Below are positions 24,825 through 33,023 of a stretch of 33,023 bases of DNA, one piece after another. Location: NCBI RefSeq assembly GCF_934636505.1, contig NZ_CAKUAL010000016.1, positions 1-33,023 of the forward strand. The letters run 5' to 3'. Numbering within the stretch: the first letter of the stretch is position 1; each line of letters begins with the position of its first letter. A model generated the notes under the pieces. It did no database searches, had not been told where the DNA came from, and saw nothing but the letters and a program-made list of their open reading frames with translations. Source of the DNA: an uncultured Ellagibacter sp. (GTDB lineage Bacteria; Actinomycetota; Coriobacteriia; Coriobacteriales; Eggerthellaceae). A program made the position numbers and the translations under genes.

Positions 24825-25949
24825 CTACCGCGACACGAGGTAGACGCGATCCTTTGGAATGCGAATCCACAGCTCCTCGCCCTCGTTGGGAAGACTCGCC
24901 TCATCAGCACGCAGCTTGTCCACGCGCCAGAACATGTGCTGGTGCAGGTACTTCATCTCGTCCTCGTTGCGATCGAGGATTTCCTTCTCGTCGCGGTTGA
25001 CTCCCACAAATCCCAAAAGCGCCGTGCGCTCGAAGCGCGAGTCGCTCACGCGATCGACTCGCACTCGGTAGATGTTCTCGCCAGGGCCGTCAGCTCGCTC
25101 GAGATAGAAAGCACGCATACCGAGGCACTTGACGTCCCGGGACACTTCGCGAGACGTCTCCACCGTGATGCCCCAGCGCGGCAAGCGCACGCGATGGTCG
25201 TCCACGTATTCCGCCCGCGTCGCGTTCTTGCACCCCGAAAGTTTGATGCCCGCCTGGCTCTGCGGGTTGTTCACCAAGTCGTCGCCCGTGCCGATCTCCA
25301 TGACGTGGCCATCCTCCACCACGGCGATGCGGTCGCAGAAGCGAAGCGCCTCGTCGATGTCGTGGCTCACGTACAGGATGGTGCCGTCGAACGCGTCGAA
25401 CAGGCTCACGAGATTCTGCTCGAGCACGCTCTTCAGGTGCGCGTCGAGCGCGGAAAACGGCTCGTCGAGCATGAGAATTCCCGGACGCGCCGCAAGCATG
25501 CGCGCTAAGGCGACACGCTGCTGTTGGCCGCCGGAGAGCTGCGCCGGGTAGCGCTTGTCGAAGCCCTCGAGCCCAAAACGCTTGAGCTCGCACGCCACGG
25601 CAGCATCGCGGTCGGCCGCGCTCACGTCCTTGCCGATGCCCGCCGCCACGTTCTGCGCGACGGTCAGGTTCGGGAACAGCATGTAATTCTGGAAGAGAAG
25701 CGCGGTCTTGCGCTGCTGCGGCGTCAGGTCGACCTTGGGCTTCTTGCCCGGCGCCCTGTCGAAGAACACCGTGCCGTTCACGACGATCTTCCCCGAATCG
25801 GGCCGCTCGATTCCCGCGATTGATCGCATGGTGAGGCTTTTGCCGCAGCCGGACGCGCCCAGAAGGCCGAGCGTCTCCGTACCGGCAGAAAACGCGTTAT
25901 GCAGCTCGAAGCCCTTGAACTTCTTGCGGATGTCTACTTCAAGGCTCAT
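24825..25949 (-). CDS. modC: ModC, molybdate ABC transporter ATPase
   Basis: This 374-residue ATPase of the molybdate importer has Walker A GASGCGKS (about 32-39), Q-loop in LLFQNYMLFPNL, signature LSGGQQQR, Walker B ILMLDEPFSALD and switch His in YVSHD. The C-terminal 130 residues form a regulatory domain of TOBE type or a variant. Its ATG follows directly on the modB stop (TAG then ATG), so translation is coupled. Confidence 0.92.
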   Translation of the reverse strand: MSLEVDIRKKFKGFELHNAFSAGTETLGLLGASGCGKSLTMRSIAGIERPDSGKIVVNGTVFFDRAPGKKPKVDLTPQQRKTALLFQNYMLFPNLTVAQNVAAGIGKDVSAADRDAAVACELKRFGLEGFDKRYPAQLSGGQQQRVALARMLAARPGILMLDEPFSALDAHLKSVLEQNLVSLFDAFDGTILYVSHDIDEALRFCDRIAVVEDGHVMEIGTGDDLVNNPQSQAGIKLSGCKNATRAEYVDDHRVRLPRWGITVETSREVSRDVKCLGMRAFYLERADGPGENIYRVRVDRVSDSRFERTALLGFVGVNRDEKEILDRNEDEMKYLHQHMFWRVDKLRADEASLPNEGEELWIRIPKDRVYLVSR

Positions 25950-27398
25950 CTACTTCTGCTCCCTCTTGCGGTACTTCGTGGTGTGATTGGACCACAGGTT
26001 GATGAACACGATGACGATCAGGCTGAACACGATGATGACAAGCGTCCAGAACCACGCGGTGGAATCGTTGCCGTTCATCCATTCGAAATAGATGGCGATC
26101 GGGATGGTTCGCGTGATGCCGATGTAGTTGCCCGCCATGAACAGCGTCGCGCCGAACTCGCCGAGCGCGCGGGCGAAGGCGAGCACCATGCCCGCCGCAA
26201 TCGAGCTCCACGACAGGGGCAGCATCAGCTTGCGGAAGATCTTCGCGTTCGACCAGCCAAGCGTGCGGGCGGCGTCGAGCATGTTGCGGTCGAGCCCCTC
26301 GAACGCACCGAGCGCATTGCGATACATGAGCGGGAACGCCACGACCACAGCCGCGATGACGCAGGCTACAGGACTGAAGATCAGCGGGAAGCCTATGTCG
26401 ATCCAGAACTGCCCGAACGCCGTGTTCGAGCCGCATACGAACAGCAGGATGAAGCCGCACACCGTAGGCGGCAGCACCATCGGGATGGTGAAGATGGCGT
26501 CGAAGATGCTCTTCGCGCGCGGAGAAAGGTTCAGGCAGAAATACGCCGCCAAAAGACCTAATATGACGATGAACACGATGGCAATGCCCGTGGTGCGAAG
26601 CGAGACCCACAGAGGGCTCCAGTCGAGGTTCGACAGGAACTCGCCCACGGCGGCGAGCCCCTCGGGAGCCTTCTCGATACTCACCGCGTCAGGCGAGGTG
26701 AGCTTACCGAAGTCCCCGAACGACGGCTTCATGTAGAGGGAATTCTCCGAATCGGTGAGGTCAGACCCGTCGACGCCGATGACGCTTGCGTAGACATTGC
26801 CATTGATGACCTGGTCAAACGTGAAGCGAACACCATCTTTGCCGAACGTCGTGTCGCTTGTGAAGTACCACGTGTCGTACTCGGAGAGCTTGGCCGACCC
26901 CATGGCCTGCCCCTCGTCAAGCGCGACGAAGTAACTTTTCAGCTGCGCCTGGTCGGATGCGCTCCGCACGTCGAGGCCGAGTTTCGCAGCCGCGGCAGCG
27001 GGAACGTAGGCGACGACGTACTTGTCAGCCGCAACCACCTGCACGAATGCGCCCTCTTCCTGGCCAACCAGGTAAGAATACCCGTAATACGTACCGTCGA
27101 TCGCGCGGTTCGAGCCCTTCTGAGCACGCGAGAAATCGCCTATCGCAAAGCTTGCCCCGTCCTTCAGAGCCGCCGAGCCCTCCCTCGACACTTCGACGCC
27201 GTTTGTCGTCGCCTCGGCGTCCGACGCAGACTCACTCGAAGCCGAATCGGCAGCGCTCGACGTTGGCGTCGCCGCAGTCGGCGTTCGCGGGCTGTCGACA
27301 TCGCCGAGCGCGTCGTCAGCGAACGCCGCGCTCGGCAGCGCGCCAACCGCGAGCGCGGCCGACAGAACAAGACTTGCGATAAACTTTCTCGCGCGCAT
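25950..27398 (-). CDS. modB: ModB, molybdate permease with an N-terminal extracytoplasmic fusion domain
   Basis: The 482 residues divide into two parts. Residues 1-27 are a signal peptide (LVLSAALAVGALPSAAFADD) and about 30-260 a secreted-type region with a Ser/Thr/Ala-rich linker (35-65) followed by a folded-looking domain. Residues about 265-482 are a normal ModB permease of about 220 residues, with five or six membrane segments and the EAA loop DAARTLGWSNAKIFRKLMLPLSW that contacts ModC. Usual ModB proteins lack the first part. The fused domain may dock ModA or sense substrate outside the cell. ATG 27398 follows AAGGAGAAGGGG. Confidence 0.9.
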   Translation of the reverse strand: MRARKFIASLVLSAALAVGALPSAAFADDALGDVDSPRTPTAATPTSSAADSASSESASDAEATTNGVEVSREGSAALKDGASFAIGDFSRAQKGSNRAIDGTYYGYSYLVGQEEGAFVQVVAADKYVVAYVPAAAAAKLGLDVRSASDQAQLKSYFVALDEGQAMGSAKLSEYDTWYFTSDTTFGKDGVRFTFDQVINGNVYASVIGVDGSDLTDSENSLYMKPSFGDFGKLTSPDAVSIEKAPEGLAAVGEFLSNLDWSPLWVSLRTTGIAIVFIVILGLLAAYFCLNLSPRAKSIFDAIFTIPMVLPPTVCGFILLFVCGSNTAFGQFWIDIGFPLIFSPVACVIAAVVVAFPLMYRNALGAFEGLDRNMLDAARTLGWSNAKIFRKLMLPLSWSSIAAGMVLAFARALGEFGATLFMAGNYIGITRTIPIAIYFEWMNGNDSTAWFWTLVIIVFSLIVIVFINLWSNHTTKYRKREQK

Positions 27399-27433
27399 GG
27401 AACCCCTTCTCCTTGCACCCCATGGACAAGAAA

Positions 27434-27463
27434 GGGGATGAGCGATTCGCGTCGCCCATCCCC
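27434..27463 (-). terminator. Hairpin between modA and modB
   Basis: Minus-strand stem GGGGATGGGCGA-CGCGA-TCGCTCATCCCC (12 pairs, one G-T) followed by TTTCTT. A partial terminator or mRNA stabiliser here would leave more modA than modBC transcript, as is common for binding-protein operons. Confidence 0.6.
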
Positions 27464-27504
27464 AGATTGCTACTTCAAGACGAACCTTCTTAGCGAAGAT
27501 TATA

Positions 27505-28410
27505 CTACGCCAACTCGAAGCCCCAGTCCTGCCAAATCTTCTGGGCCTTCTCGCTATTCAGGCACCAATCCAGGAATTCCTGGGTCGCCTCAACGTTCGT
27601 GCAGTTCTTGGTGATGGCGCCAGGGTACACGATGTTCTTGTGGGTGTCGGCCGGAACGGTACCGACGACCTGCACGCCACCGAAGCGATACACGTCGGAG
27701 GTGTACACGAACGCGATGTCGACGTCGCCGGACTGCGCATGCTTGCAGACGTTGCCGACGGAGGTGTCCAGAACGACCTTGCCGTCCTTCACCATATCGG
27801 TGTTGTAGGAGCCTCCCTTTCCGGTGATGTCCTTGCCGGTCTTGCCCTCGTCGTCGCCAGCCGGCGCATACACGCCAACGGTGGAGAGAGACTGGGCAGC
27901 GTAGTTGCCTGCCGGAACGGAGTCGTCGCCGACGCAGATGGTGTACTTGCCATCAGCGATGTCCTGCAGCGTGACGTCCTTCATCTCGGCGCCTTCCTTA
28001 GACACCATCACGAGATCGTTCTTGAACATGTCGACGCGTGTGGACTCGTCCACATAGCCCTTGGAAACCGCGGTGTCCATGGAGCCCTTGGAAGCGGAGA
28101 TAAGCAGGTCGGCATAAGAGCCGGCGCCAAGCATCTCGTTGAGCTCGCCGGAAGACTTGTACTGGGTGTCCTTGAAGGTGACGTTGTCGTGGCCGTCCTC
28201 GATGTAGGCCTTCTGGATGTCTTCCATGGCCTTGGAGAGCGAGTTTGCGGCGAAGACCTGGAGCTCAACCGGCTCGGCCTGTTCGGTCTTGGCGGTATCG
28301 TCCTTCTTCTCCGTGGTGGTGTTGCTGCTGGAGCAGCCGAACATCGCGAACGCCCCGACGAGCGAGAGCGCGAGCACGGCGGACAGCACCAAGCGTACCT
28401 GCTTCTTCAT
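27505..28410 (-). CDS. modA: ModA, molybdate-binding lipoprotein
   Basis: This 301-residue substrate-binding protein has a lipoprotein signal ending at C26 (AMFGC; Met at -3 is not ideal) and a Ser/Thr/Lys-rich spacer. VFAANSLSKAMEDI and the closing VEATQEFLDWCLNSEKAQKIWQDWGF fit the ModA/WtpA family. It delivers molybdate or tungstate to the ModBC channel. ATG 28410 follows GGGAGGAACAC. First gene of modABC; oxyanion uptake agrees with the nearby moaA/moaC genes. Confidence 0.92.
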   Translation of the reverse strand: MKKQVRLVLSAVLALSLVGAFAMFGCSSSNTTTEKKDDTAKTEQAEPVELQVFAANSLSKAMEDIQKAYIEDGHDNVTFKDTQYKSSGELNEMLGAGSYADLLISASKGSMDTAVSKGYVDESTRVDMFKNDLVMVSKEGAEMKDVTLQDIADGKYTICVGDDSVPAGNYAAQSLSTVGVYAPAGDDEGKTGKDITGKGGSYNTDMVKDGKVVLDTSVGNVCKHAQSGDVDIAFVYTSDVYRFGGVQVVGTVPADTHKNIVYPGAITKNCTNVEATQEFLDWCLNSEKAQKIWQDWGFELA

Positions 28411-28595
28411 GTGTTCCTCCCATTAAGTGGTCGAATACGAGCCCCGCCGAAAGGCGAAGGCCCGCAGCACATCGTTTTACGAAGCAGCTCCGGCTTGCAC
28501 GAATCCAAACCAAGCATGCATCGTCATATCCCTTTTCGATGTACCGATACTTAGGTTATTTATTTATAAGTATATAGTCAAGGAAAATCGTTGTC
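28411..28595 (-). promoter_or_regulatory. modA promoter region with structured leader and palindromic operator candidate
   Basis: On the minus strand a TTGACT -35-like box is followed by an inverted repeat ATACTTA...TAAGTAT (28548-28574), a possible operator for a metal- or oxyanion-responsive repressor. The roughly 130-nt leader contains GCTTG/CAAGC and a GGGC-CTT-CGCC-TTTC-GGCG-GG-GCTC hairpin directly before the ribosome binding site. I could not match it to the molybdenum-cofactor riboswitch. Confidence 0.4.
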
Positions 28596-28662
28596 GTTCA
28601 GCTATATTCGCGAATATTTTTATTCTGAACGGTGGGAATCAACAACATTATGGAACATAAAA

Positions 28663-28702
28663 GCCCCGCTTGTCCCATATTCCAACGAGGGACAAGCGGG
28701 GC
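28663..28702 (-). terminator. Terminator of degV
   Basis: Perfect 14-base arms GCCCCGCTTGTCCC/GGGACAAGCGGGGC, followed on the minus strand by TTTTATG. Confidence 0.88.
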
Positions 28703-28728
28703 TGCGGGGATCGCGGTATTGGGCTGGG

Positions 28729-29559
28729 TTACCCTTCGAACCCTACGAGAACGCCGCCGGGTTCGCAGTAATAGGAGCACAGACCGCGGTTGGCGCCGAC
28801 ACAGATGTCGCACGAAGGCCAGATCTCGCGAATCTTCGCCGCGAGAGCCTCTGCCATCTTAGGGTTCTCGGTGTGTCTGATGCGCACGCGGCCGCCGACG
28901 AAGCCCACGGTCTCCATGTTCTCGAAAAGCTGCTTGAGCGCACGCTTCTCTCCGCGCGCCTTGTTGAGCACGCCAAGCTCGCCCGCCTCGCTCGCCTGAC
29001 CGACGATGCGCACGCCGAGCACGCCCGCAACCTTCGCGACAATCGGGCTCACACGTCCGTTGCGCACGAAGTTGTCGATGCGCTCAAGCGAGAACATGAG
29101 ATGCGTGCGCGAGGCGTAACGGCGCAGCTCATGCGTCAGATCGTCGAAGTCCATGTCACTTTGCGCGAGCTCATTGGCGCGTTGTGCGAGAAGTTCCAGC
29201 TCGGGGCCGGTCGTCAAGGAATCAAGCACGAACACCTTCGCCTCGGGGTGATCGAACAGGTAGTGCTTCGCGGCGGCCTGCGCCGAGTTGTACCCGCCCG
29301 AAATCTTACTCGTGAGGGCAAGAGCGACGATCTCGTCCGCGCCCGCGAACGCGGATGTCCATTCCGCGATGTTCGGGCACGACGTACTCGATTCGGCTGC
29401 CTCGTCCGAGAACGCCTCGATGAGCTCCCCCACATCGAGGTTCTCGTCGTCGGGAAATTCCCGTTCCCCCACGCGCACCTTCATCGGAACCGACACGATA
29501 TCCTGCGTACCTGCGACGAACAAATTCGCCGAAGAGTCGACGACGACCCTGCGCACCAT
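28729..29559 (-). CDS. DegV family fatty-acid-binding protein
   Basis: This 276-residue protein has the DegV layout: VVVDSSANL at the start, ALTSKISGGYNSAQAAA with the Ser/Thr residues that bind the fatty-acid carboxylate, and VFVLDSLTTGPELELLAQRA. Members such as FakB hand bound fatty acids to the FakA kinase for phospholipid synthesis. The LTSKISGGYNSA loop differs a little from the usual LSSKLSGTYQSA. ATG 29559 follows AAGGGGGAACT. It is divergent from a TetR regulator and has its own terminator. Confidence 0.9.
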   Translation of the reverse strand: MVRRVVVDSSANLFVAGTQDIVSVPMKVRVGEREFPDDENLDVGELIEAFSDEAAESSTSCPNIAEWTSAFAGADEIVALALTSKISGGYNSAQAAAKHYLFDHPEAKVFVLDSLTTGPELELLAQRANELAQSDMDFDDLTHELRRYASRTHLMFSLERIDNFVRNGRVSPIVAKVAGVLGVRIVGQASEAGELGVLNKARGEKRALKQLFENMETVGFVGGRVRIRHTENPKMAEALAAKIREIWPSCDICVGANRGLCSYYCEPGGVLVGFEG

Positions 29560-29724
29560 AGTTCCCCCTTGCCGCCCGTGCGCGCCTGATGCCGACAGCG
29601 CTCGGTGGTTTTCCGTAGCTTATCTGTTTCGCATTAAAGGTACGCCAAACCGATTGCTGCAACAACTACAATGCCCGACAGAATGTCAGTTACTTATACA
29701 GTTACGACGTAATGTGAGGTCGAT

Positions 29725-30318
29725 ATGGATAAGCGCGTCGTGAAAACCAAGCGCACCATCAAGCGCACGCTCGTCGAATTGCTCGGGACCATGCCCTTCG
29801 AGAAGATCACCGTCACCGAGCTGTGCCGGGCCGCCGACGTAAGCCGCATCACCTTCTACACCTATTACGACGACAAGTACGCCCTCGCCGACGAGCTGTT
29901 CTGCGACGACATGGCGAAGGCCGAGGAACGCTATCGCGAGCTCCAGGCGGAGAACAATCCGCGAAAGATTCCGACCAACAGTTATCACAACCTTTTGACC
30001 TGCATCTTCAGCGTTTTCGAACAGAGAGACGGTATCTTCATCCACTGCTCGTCGACGAAGAATCCCTACTTGCATTCGGCATGCTTCAACCACGTGGTGC
30101 GTGTCGTGGAGAATTACGTGCAGAATCACCGCAACGCGCTCGAGCCGAAATACCCCTCGCCACTCACGGCGGCGCTCGTGTGCAACGGGTTGTTCGGCAT
30201 GTTCAGCCAATGCCGCGCCCAGGGAATGTCGCTTCGCGAAACAAAGAAGGTCGTCTTCGCCGCATTCGACGACCTTCTCAACTCGACCCTGTTCTTCCAC
30301 AGCGCCCTCATCGGGTAG
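29725..30318 (+). CDS. TetR/AcrR family transcription regulator
   Basis: In this 197-residue regulator an N-terminal helix-turn-helix (KITVTELCRAADVSRITFYTYYDDK, about 26-50) is followed by a helical ligand/dimer domain of the kind seen in DhaS-like members. TGAGGTCGAT precedes the ATG. It is divergent from degV across 165 bases, so degV may be its target. Its effector is unknown. Confidence 0.9.
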   Translation: MDKRVVKTKRTIKRTLVELLGTMPFEKITVTELCRAADVSRITFYTYYDDKYALADELFCDDMAKAEERYRELQAENNPRKIPTNSYHNLLTCIFSVFEQRDGIFIHCSSTKNPYLHSACFNHVVRVVENYVQNHRNALEPKYPSPLTAALVCNGLFGMFSQCRAQGMSLRETKKVVFAAFDDLLNSTLFFHSALIG

Positions 30319-30370
30319 CGGGAGGGGTCGGGAATTTGCCGCCCCTCGCACAAGAGCCCCGTAACGCACA

Positions 30371-30401
30371 GCGGCGATAGGGGCCCAACCCCTATCGCCG
30401 C
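30371..30401. terminator. Hairpin between the convergent tetR and acetyltransferase genes
   Basis: Perfect 13-base arms GCGGCGATAGGGG/CCCCTATCGCCGC with a five-base loop, between two converging genes. Neither side has a T-run, so its strength as a terminator is doubtful. Confidence 0.55.
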
Positions 30402-30447
30402 ATGAAGGCTCAGTTCGCAAACGTCAGCCGTGCTCAGTCGGCAATCT

Positions 30448-30969
30448 TTAGTCGACTTCCACTTCGATCGTCATCCTGAAGCGATCGGAGGCGTGCTCGT
30501 AGCCGGTCTTCTCGGCAACGTGGCGCATCGTCGCGTTGCGCGTCTCCACATAGATCGCATCGACCCCCGCGCGCATCGCAACGAGCGGCCACGCGCTCAA
30601 CATGGCAGCCATATGCCCGTGACCGCGGAACTCGGGGCGCGTGTAGCAGGCAACCACCGTCGCCGTACGCTGAACGCCGGACACGCCGCCGAAGGTCGGC
30701 AGGCGATCGAACACCTCGACGCCGGACATAGACGCAATCTCGCCGTCCTCCTCGACGAACAAGAACATCACGCGTTCGCCGAGCGTGCGTCTGAGATGAG
30801 CCTCAGTCTCGCTTCGGAAATGGGCAAGCTCCGACTGGCCGGGGTTCACCCCCCAGTACTCGAGCGATTGGGCGACGCGCAGGTCGCAGATGGCGGGAAT
30901 GTCCTCTTTGGTGGCGAGGCGAATCGTTGCTCCCTCACCCGCGAGAGTCGAGAAATCAAGTGCAGTCAT
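30448..30969 (-). CDS. GNAT family acetyltransferase
   Basis: This 173-residue protein has the acetyl-CoA-binding loop RPEFRGHGHMAAML (R-G-H-G-H form of Q/RxxGxG/A), preceded by the strand ATVVACYTRP. A Gly-Tyr motif (EKTGYEHASDRFRM) near the end fits GNAT motif B. The substrate is unknown. The ATG lies 21 bases after the universal stress gene stop, with a weak ribosome binding site (AATAGGA), so the two are likely one transcript. Confidence 0.85.
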   Translation of the reverse strand: MTALDFSTLAGEGATIRLATKEDIPAICDLRVAQSLEYWGVNPGQSELAHFRSETEAHLRRTLGERVMFLFVEEDGEIASMSGVEVFDRLPTFGGVSGVQRTATVVACYTRPEFRGHGHMAAMLSAWPLVAMRAGVDAIYVETRNATMRHVAEKTGYEHASDRFRMTIEVEVD

Positions 30970-30990
30970 GAAAGTTAGAATCCTATTTAC

Positions 30991-31467
30991 CTATTTTACC
31001 GTCAGAACGGGGACTTCCGTCGAGCGCAGAAGTCCGAAGCTCACGCTTCCGAGCATGCCGCGAATGGCGCCCAGGCCGCGTCGGCCCATGACGATCAAGT
31101 CGCAGCCGTTCTTGTCAGCGTAGCGCGCAAGCGCCTCGGCGGGGGCAGTTCCTGCAACAACATCGATGGTCACGATGTCGGCGACGTCTTCAACAAGGCC
31201 CGCCAAGTTCTCCGTGACCTTCTCTTTCGCCTGGTCAAGTGCTGCCCGAACCACACCCTCGTACTGCTCGTAGTTCAGCATGCCGAACGGGACGCCGTCA
31301 AGCGAGCCCTCCGTGCCGATCTGGTCGACGCCCATGACGCCCGAAGGCACCACGTGCACGATCGCGATCTTCGCATCGGAGATTGCCGCTAAGCCCTTCG
31401 CGTATTCGAGGGCGTGTTTCGCGTGCTCGGAACCATCGTAGGGAACCATAATCTTGCTGTACAGCAT
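30991..31467 (-). CDS. Universal stress protein (UspA family)
   Basis: This 158-residue protein opens YSKIMVPYDGSEHAKHALEYA and carries the ATP-binding pattern G-X2-G-X9-G-S in MGRRGLGAIRGMLGSVS, so it is probably an ATP-binding member. It forms dimers in the cytoplasm and is linked to stress survival. AAAGGAGCACCTC precedes the ATG. A -10 TATAAT lies at 31526-31531 on the minus strand. Confidence 0.93.
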   Translation of the reverse strand: MLYSKIMVPYDGSEHAKHALEYAKGLAAISDAKIAIVHVVPSGVMGVDQIGTEGSLDGVPFGMLNYEQYEGVVRAALDQAKEKVTENLAGLVEDVADIVTIDVVAGTAPAEALARYADKNGCDLIVMGRRGLGAIRGMLGSVSFGLLRSTEVPVLTVK

Positions 31468-31555
31468 GAGGTGCTCCTTTCAAACGACCGTTCGCGCAAT
31501 GCTCGCACGCGAACCCTGCAGCACCATTATACGCCGAACCGCTCCTGCGAAAAGG

Positions 31556-31933
31556 CTAGTTCACCTCAGCGATCACTTCGACTTCCACAAGCGCGCCCTT
31601 GGGAAGCTTCTCGACCGCCACGGCCGAGCGCGCGGGGCGCACCTCGCCGAAGGACTTCGCGTACTCGGCGTTGAAGGCGGCGAAATCGTTCATGTCGTTT
31701 AAGAAGCACGTCGTCTTCACCACGTGGTCGAAGTCGGTGCCGGCTGCCTCGAGGATCGCGGCCACGTTCTTCATGACCTGCGCAGTCTGCTCCTCGATGG
31801 TCGAGCCCACAAGTTCGCCCGTCTCGGGATCGAGCGGAATCTGGCCGCTCGCAAACAGAAGACCGCCCGTGATGTTGCCCTGGGCATAAGGACCGATCGC
31901 CGCCGGCGCATTTGTGGTGGAGATGGTTTTCAT
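31556..31933 (-). CDS. ridA: RidA family enamine/imine deaminase
   Basis: This 125-residue protein hydrolyses reactive 2-aminoacrylate and related enamines released by PLP enzymes. Family marks: AIGPYAQGN at the start, LLFASGQIPLDPETGE, and RPARSAVAVEKLPKGALVEVEVIA with the active-site Arg and Glu. AGAAGGCACAAT precedes the ATG. It is divergent from the threonine ammonia-lyase gene, whose product is a main source of RidA substrate, about 115 bases away. Confidence 0.95.
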   Translation of the reverse strand: MKTISTTNAPAAIGPYAQGNITGGLLFASGQIPLDPETGELVGSTIEEQTAQVMKNVAAILEAAGTDFDHVVKTTCFLNDMNDFAAFNAEYAKSFGEVRPARSAVAVEKLPKGALVEVEVIAEVN

Positions 31934-32047
31934 ATTGTGCCTTCTTTCTAAAGTTCGCCATATTCGGAAAATGTTGCGCGGTTTTCTCGCATGTGACGAT
32001 TATAGTGATGGACGCTTATGAACCATTGAGAAATGCAAGGAAAAACG

Positions 32048-33023
32048 ATGTCGGACGAAGCTCAGGAAATGCTCACCCTGCCCGCCTTCGAGCAGGCGGC
32101 CCACAAAGTTCGCGAGGTCACCCAGGAGACCAAGCTCATTGAGAGCCCGCACTTCAGCGAAATCGCGGGCAATCGCGTCTTCTTCAAGCCGGAGAACATG
32201 CAGCGCACCGGCGCCTATAAGGTGCGTGGCGCATACTACAAGATCAGCACGCTTACCGACGACGAGCGCAAACGCGGCCTCATCACCGCGTCGGCCGGCA
32301 ACCACGCGCAGGGCGTGGCCTACGCGGCGCAGCGCTACGGCGTGCCCGCCACCATCGTCATGCCCGCAACGACTCCCTATATCAAGGTGGAGCGCACCAA
32401 AGCGCTCGGAGCTGAGGTCGTGCTCGCTGGCGACGTCTACGACGAGGCCTACGCCCGCGCGCTCGAGCTGGCCGAGGAGCGCGAGCTCACCTTCGTGCAC
32501 CCCTTCAACGACCTGGGTGTCGCGACCGGCCAAGGCACCATCGCGATGGAAATCGTGCAGGAGCTGCCGCTTGTCGACTACATCTTGGTGCCCATCGGCG
32601 GCGGCGGGCTCGCCACGGGAGTATCGACCCTGGTCAAGCTTCTGAATCCGCACATAAAGGTGATCGGCGTAGAACCTGCGGGGGCCGCATGCATGAAGGC
32701 CTCGCTCGAGGCGGGGCATGTCGTGAAACTGCCGCATGTGAGCACCATCGCCGACGGCACCGCCGTGCAGGAGCCGGGCGACAAGATCTTCCCCTATCTC
32801 CAGCGAAACCTCGACGGGATCATCACGGTCGAAGACGAGGAGCTCATCGTGGCGTTCCTCGACATGGTGGAGAACCACAAGATGATCGTGGAGAACTCGG
32901 GGCTTCTCACCGTCGCAGCACTTCGCCACCTCGACTTCACGGGGAAGAAGGTCGTGTCGATCCTCTCGGGCGGCAACATGGACGTCATCACCATGTCGTC
33001 GGTCGTGCAGCACGGCCTGATCC
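32048..33023 (+). CDS. ilvA: Threonine ammonia-lyase (threonine dehydratase), 5' part
   Basis: The first 325 codons of a PLP enzyme that turns threonine into 2-oxobutanoate and ammonia; the gene runs off the window. The PLP lysine is in MQRTGAYKVRGA, the phosphate-binding loop is PIGGGGLATG, and the SAGNHAQGVAYAA and ILSGGNMD motifs are present. ATG 32048 lies behind AAGGAAAAACG. The catalytic domain is nearly complete; whether an ACT domain follows (biosynthetic, or short catabolic TdcB-like form) cannot be seen, so the symbol could equally be tdcB. Confidence 0.92.
   Translation, partial: MSDEAQEMLTLPAFEQAAHKVREVTQETKLIESPHFSEIAGNRVFFKPENMQRTGAYKVRGAYYKISTLTDDERKRGLITASAGNHAQGVAYAAQRYGVPATIVMPATTPYIKVERTKALGAEVVLAGDVYDEAYARALELAEERELTFVHPFNDLGVATGQGTIAMEIVQELPLVDYILVPIGGGGLATGVSTLVKLLNPHIKVIGVEPAGAACMKASLEAGHVVKLPHVSTIADGTAVQEPGDKIFPYLQRNLDGIITVEDEELIVAFLDMVENHKMIVENSGLLTVAALRHLDFTGKKVVSILSGGNMDVITMSSVVQHGLI

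Noticed and set aside
1..33023. CRISPR array, tRNA or rRNA genes, transposase or integrase
   Set aside because: No regularly spaced repeats, no cloverleaf or rRNA signature, and no recombinase motif were found on either strand.

Overview
The window looks like chromosomal DNA of a GC-rich Gram-positive bacterium, most likely Coriobacteriia (Eggerthellaceae-like). The basis is the moderately high GC of the housekeeping genes, strong AGGAGG-type ribosome binding sites, and Gram-positive/actinobacterial LexA boxes (GAAC-N4-GTTY) at ruvC and elsewhere. The genus is not resolved, and the taxonomic call rests on gene style rather than a search.

Positions 1 to about 15,140 hold most of a type 1 BREX phage-defence operon on the minus strand: brxA, brxB, brxC, pglX1, a HEPN-motif gene, pglX2, a 782-residue gene with an internal duplication, and the start of a separate ORF that looks like the missing C-terminal part of PglX. 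pglZ and brxL are not in the window and presumably lie beyond position 1. The operon departs from the textbook layout in several ways. brxB begins with a run of nine C that puts its only usable start codon out of frame, as in a slipped-strand ON/OFF switch. Both PglX proteins end at the same FETSWDFKRHPLL point, about 350-400 residues short of usual PglX, and the C-terminal part is encoded separately. PglX2 has YPPY where the catalytic NPPY of an adenine methyltransferase should be. Two plus-strand cassettes sit antisense inside the operon. Each has a LexA-type box in the promoter spacer, a structured leader RNA, a terminator hairpin and a DUF3800 gene. One cassette is bracketed by a perfect 24-bp direct repeat that recreates the start of the downstream gene.

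Positions 15,280 to 22,060 are core genome on the minus strand: a cold shock protein, a small conserved hypothetical protein, the LexA-boxed ruvC-ruvA-ruvB resolvase operon, a YebC-family regulator, a low-molecular-weight tyrosine phosphatase, and moaA and moaC for molybdenum cofactor synthesis. A divergent pair of transporters follows (MFS efflux and AEC permease). Each has a long hairpin element directly after its stop codon, and the two elements share an almost identical core but have different outer arms.

Positions 24,825 to 28,410 carry modA-modB-modC for molybdate uptake; ModB has an unusual signal peptide plus about 240 extracytoplasmic residues fused in front of the permease. The rest is ordinary: DegV, a divergent TetR regulator, a GNAT acetyltransferase, a universal stress protein, RidA and the 5' part of threonine ammonia-lyase. 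RidA next to threonine ammonia-lyase makes metabolic sense because RidA removes the reactive enamine/imine that the enzyme releases.
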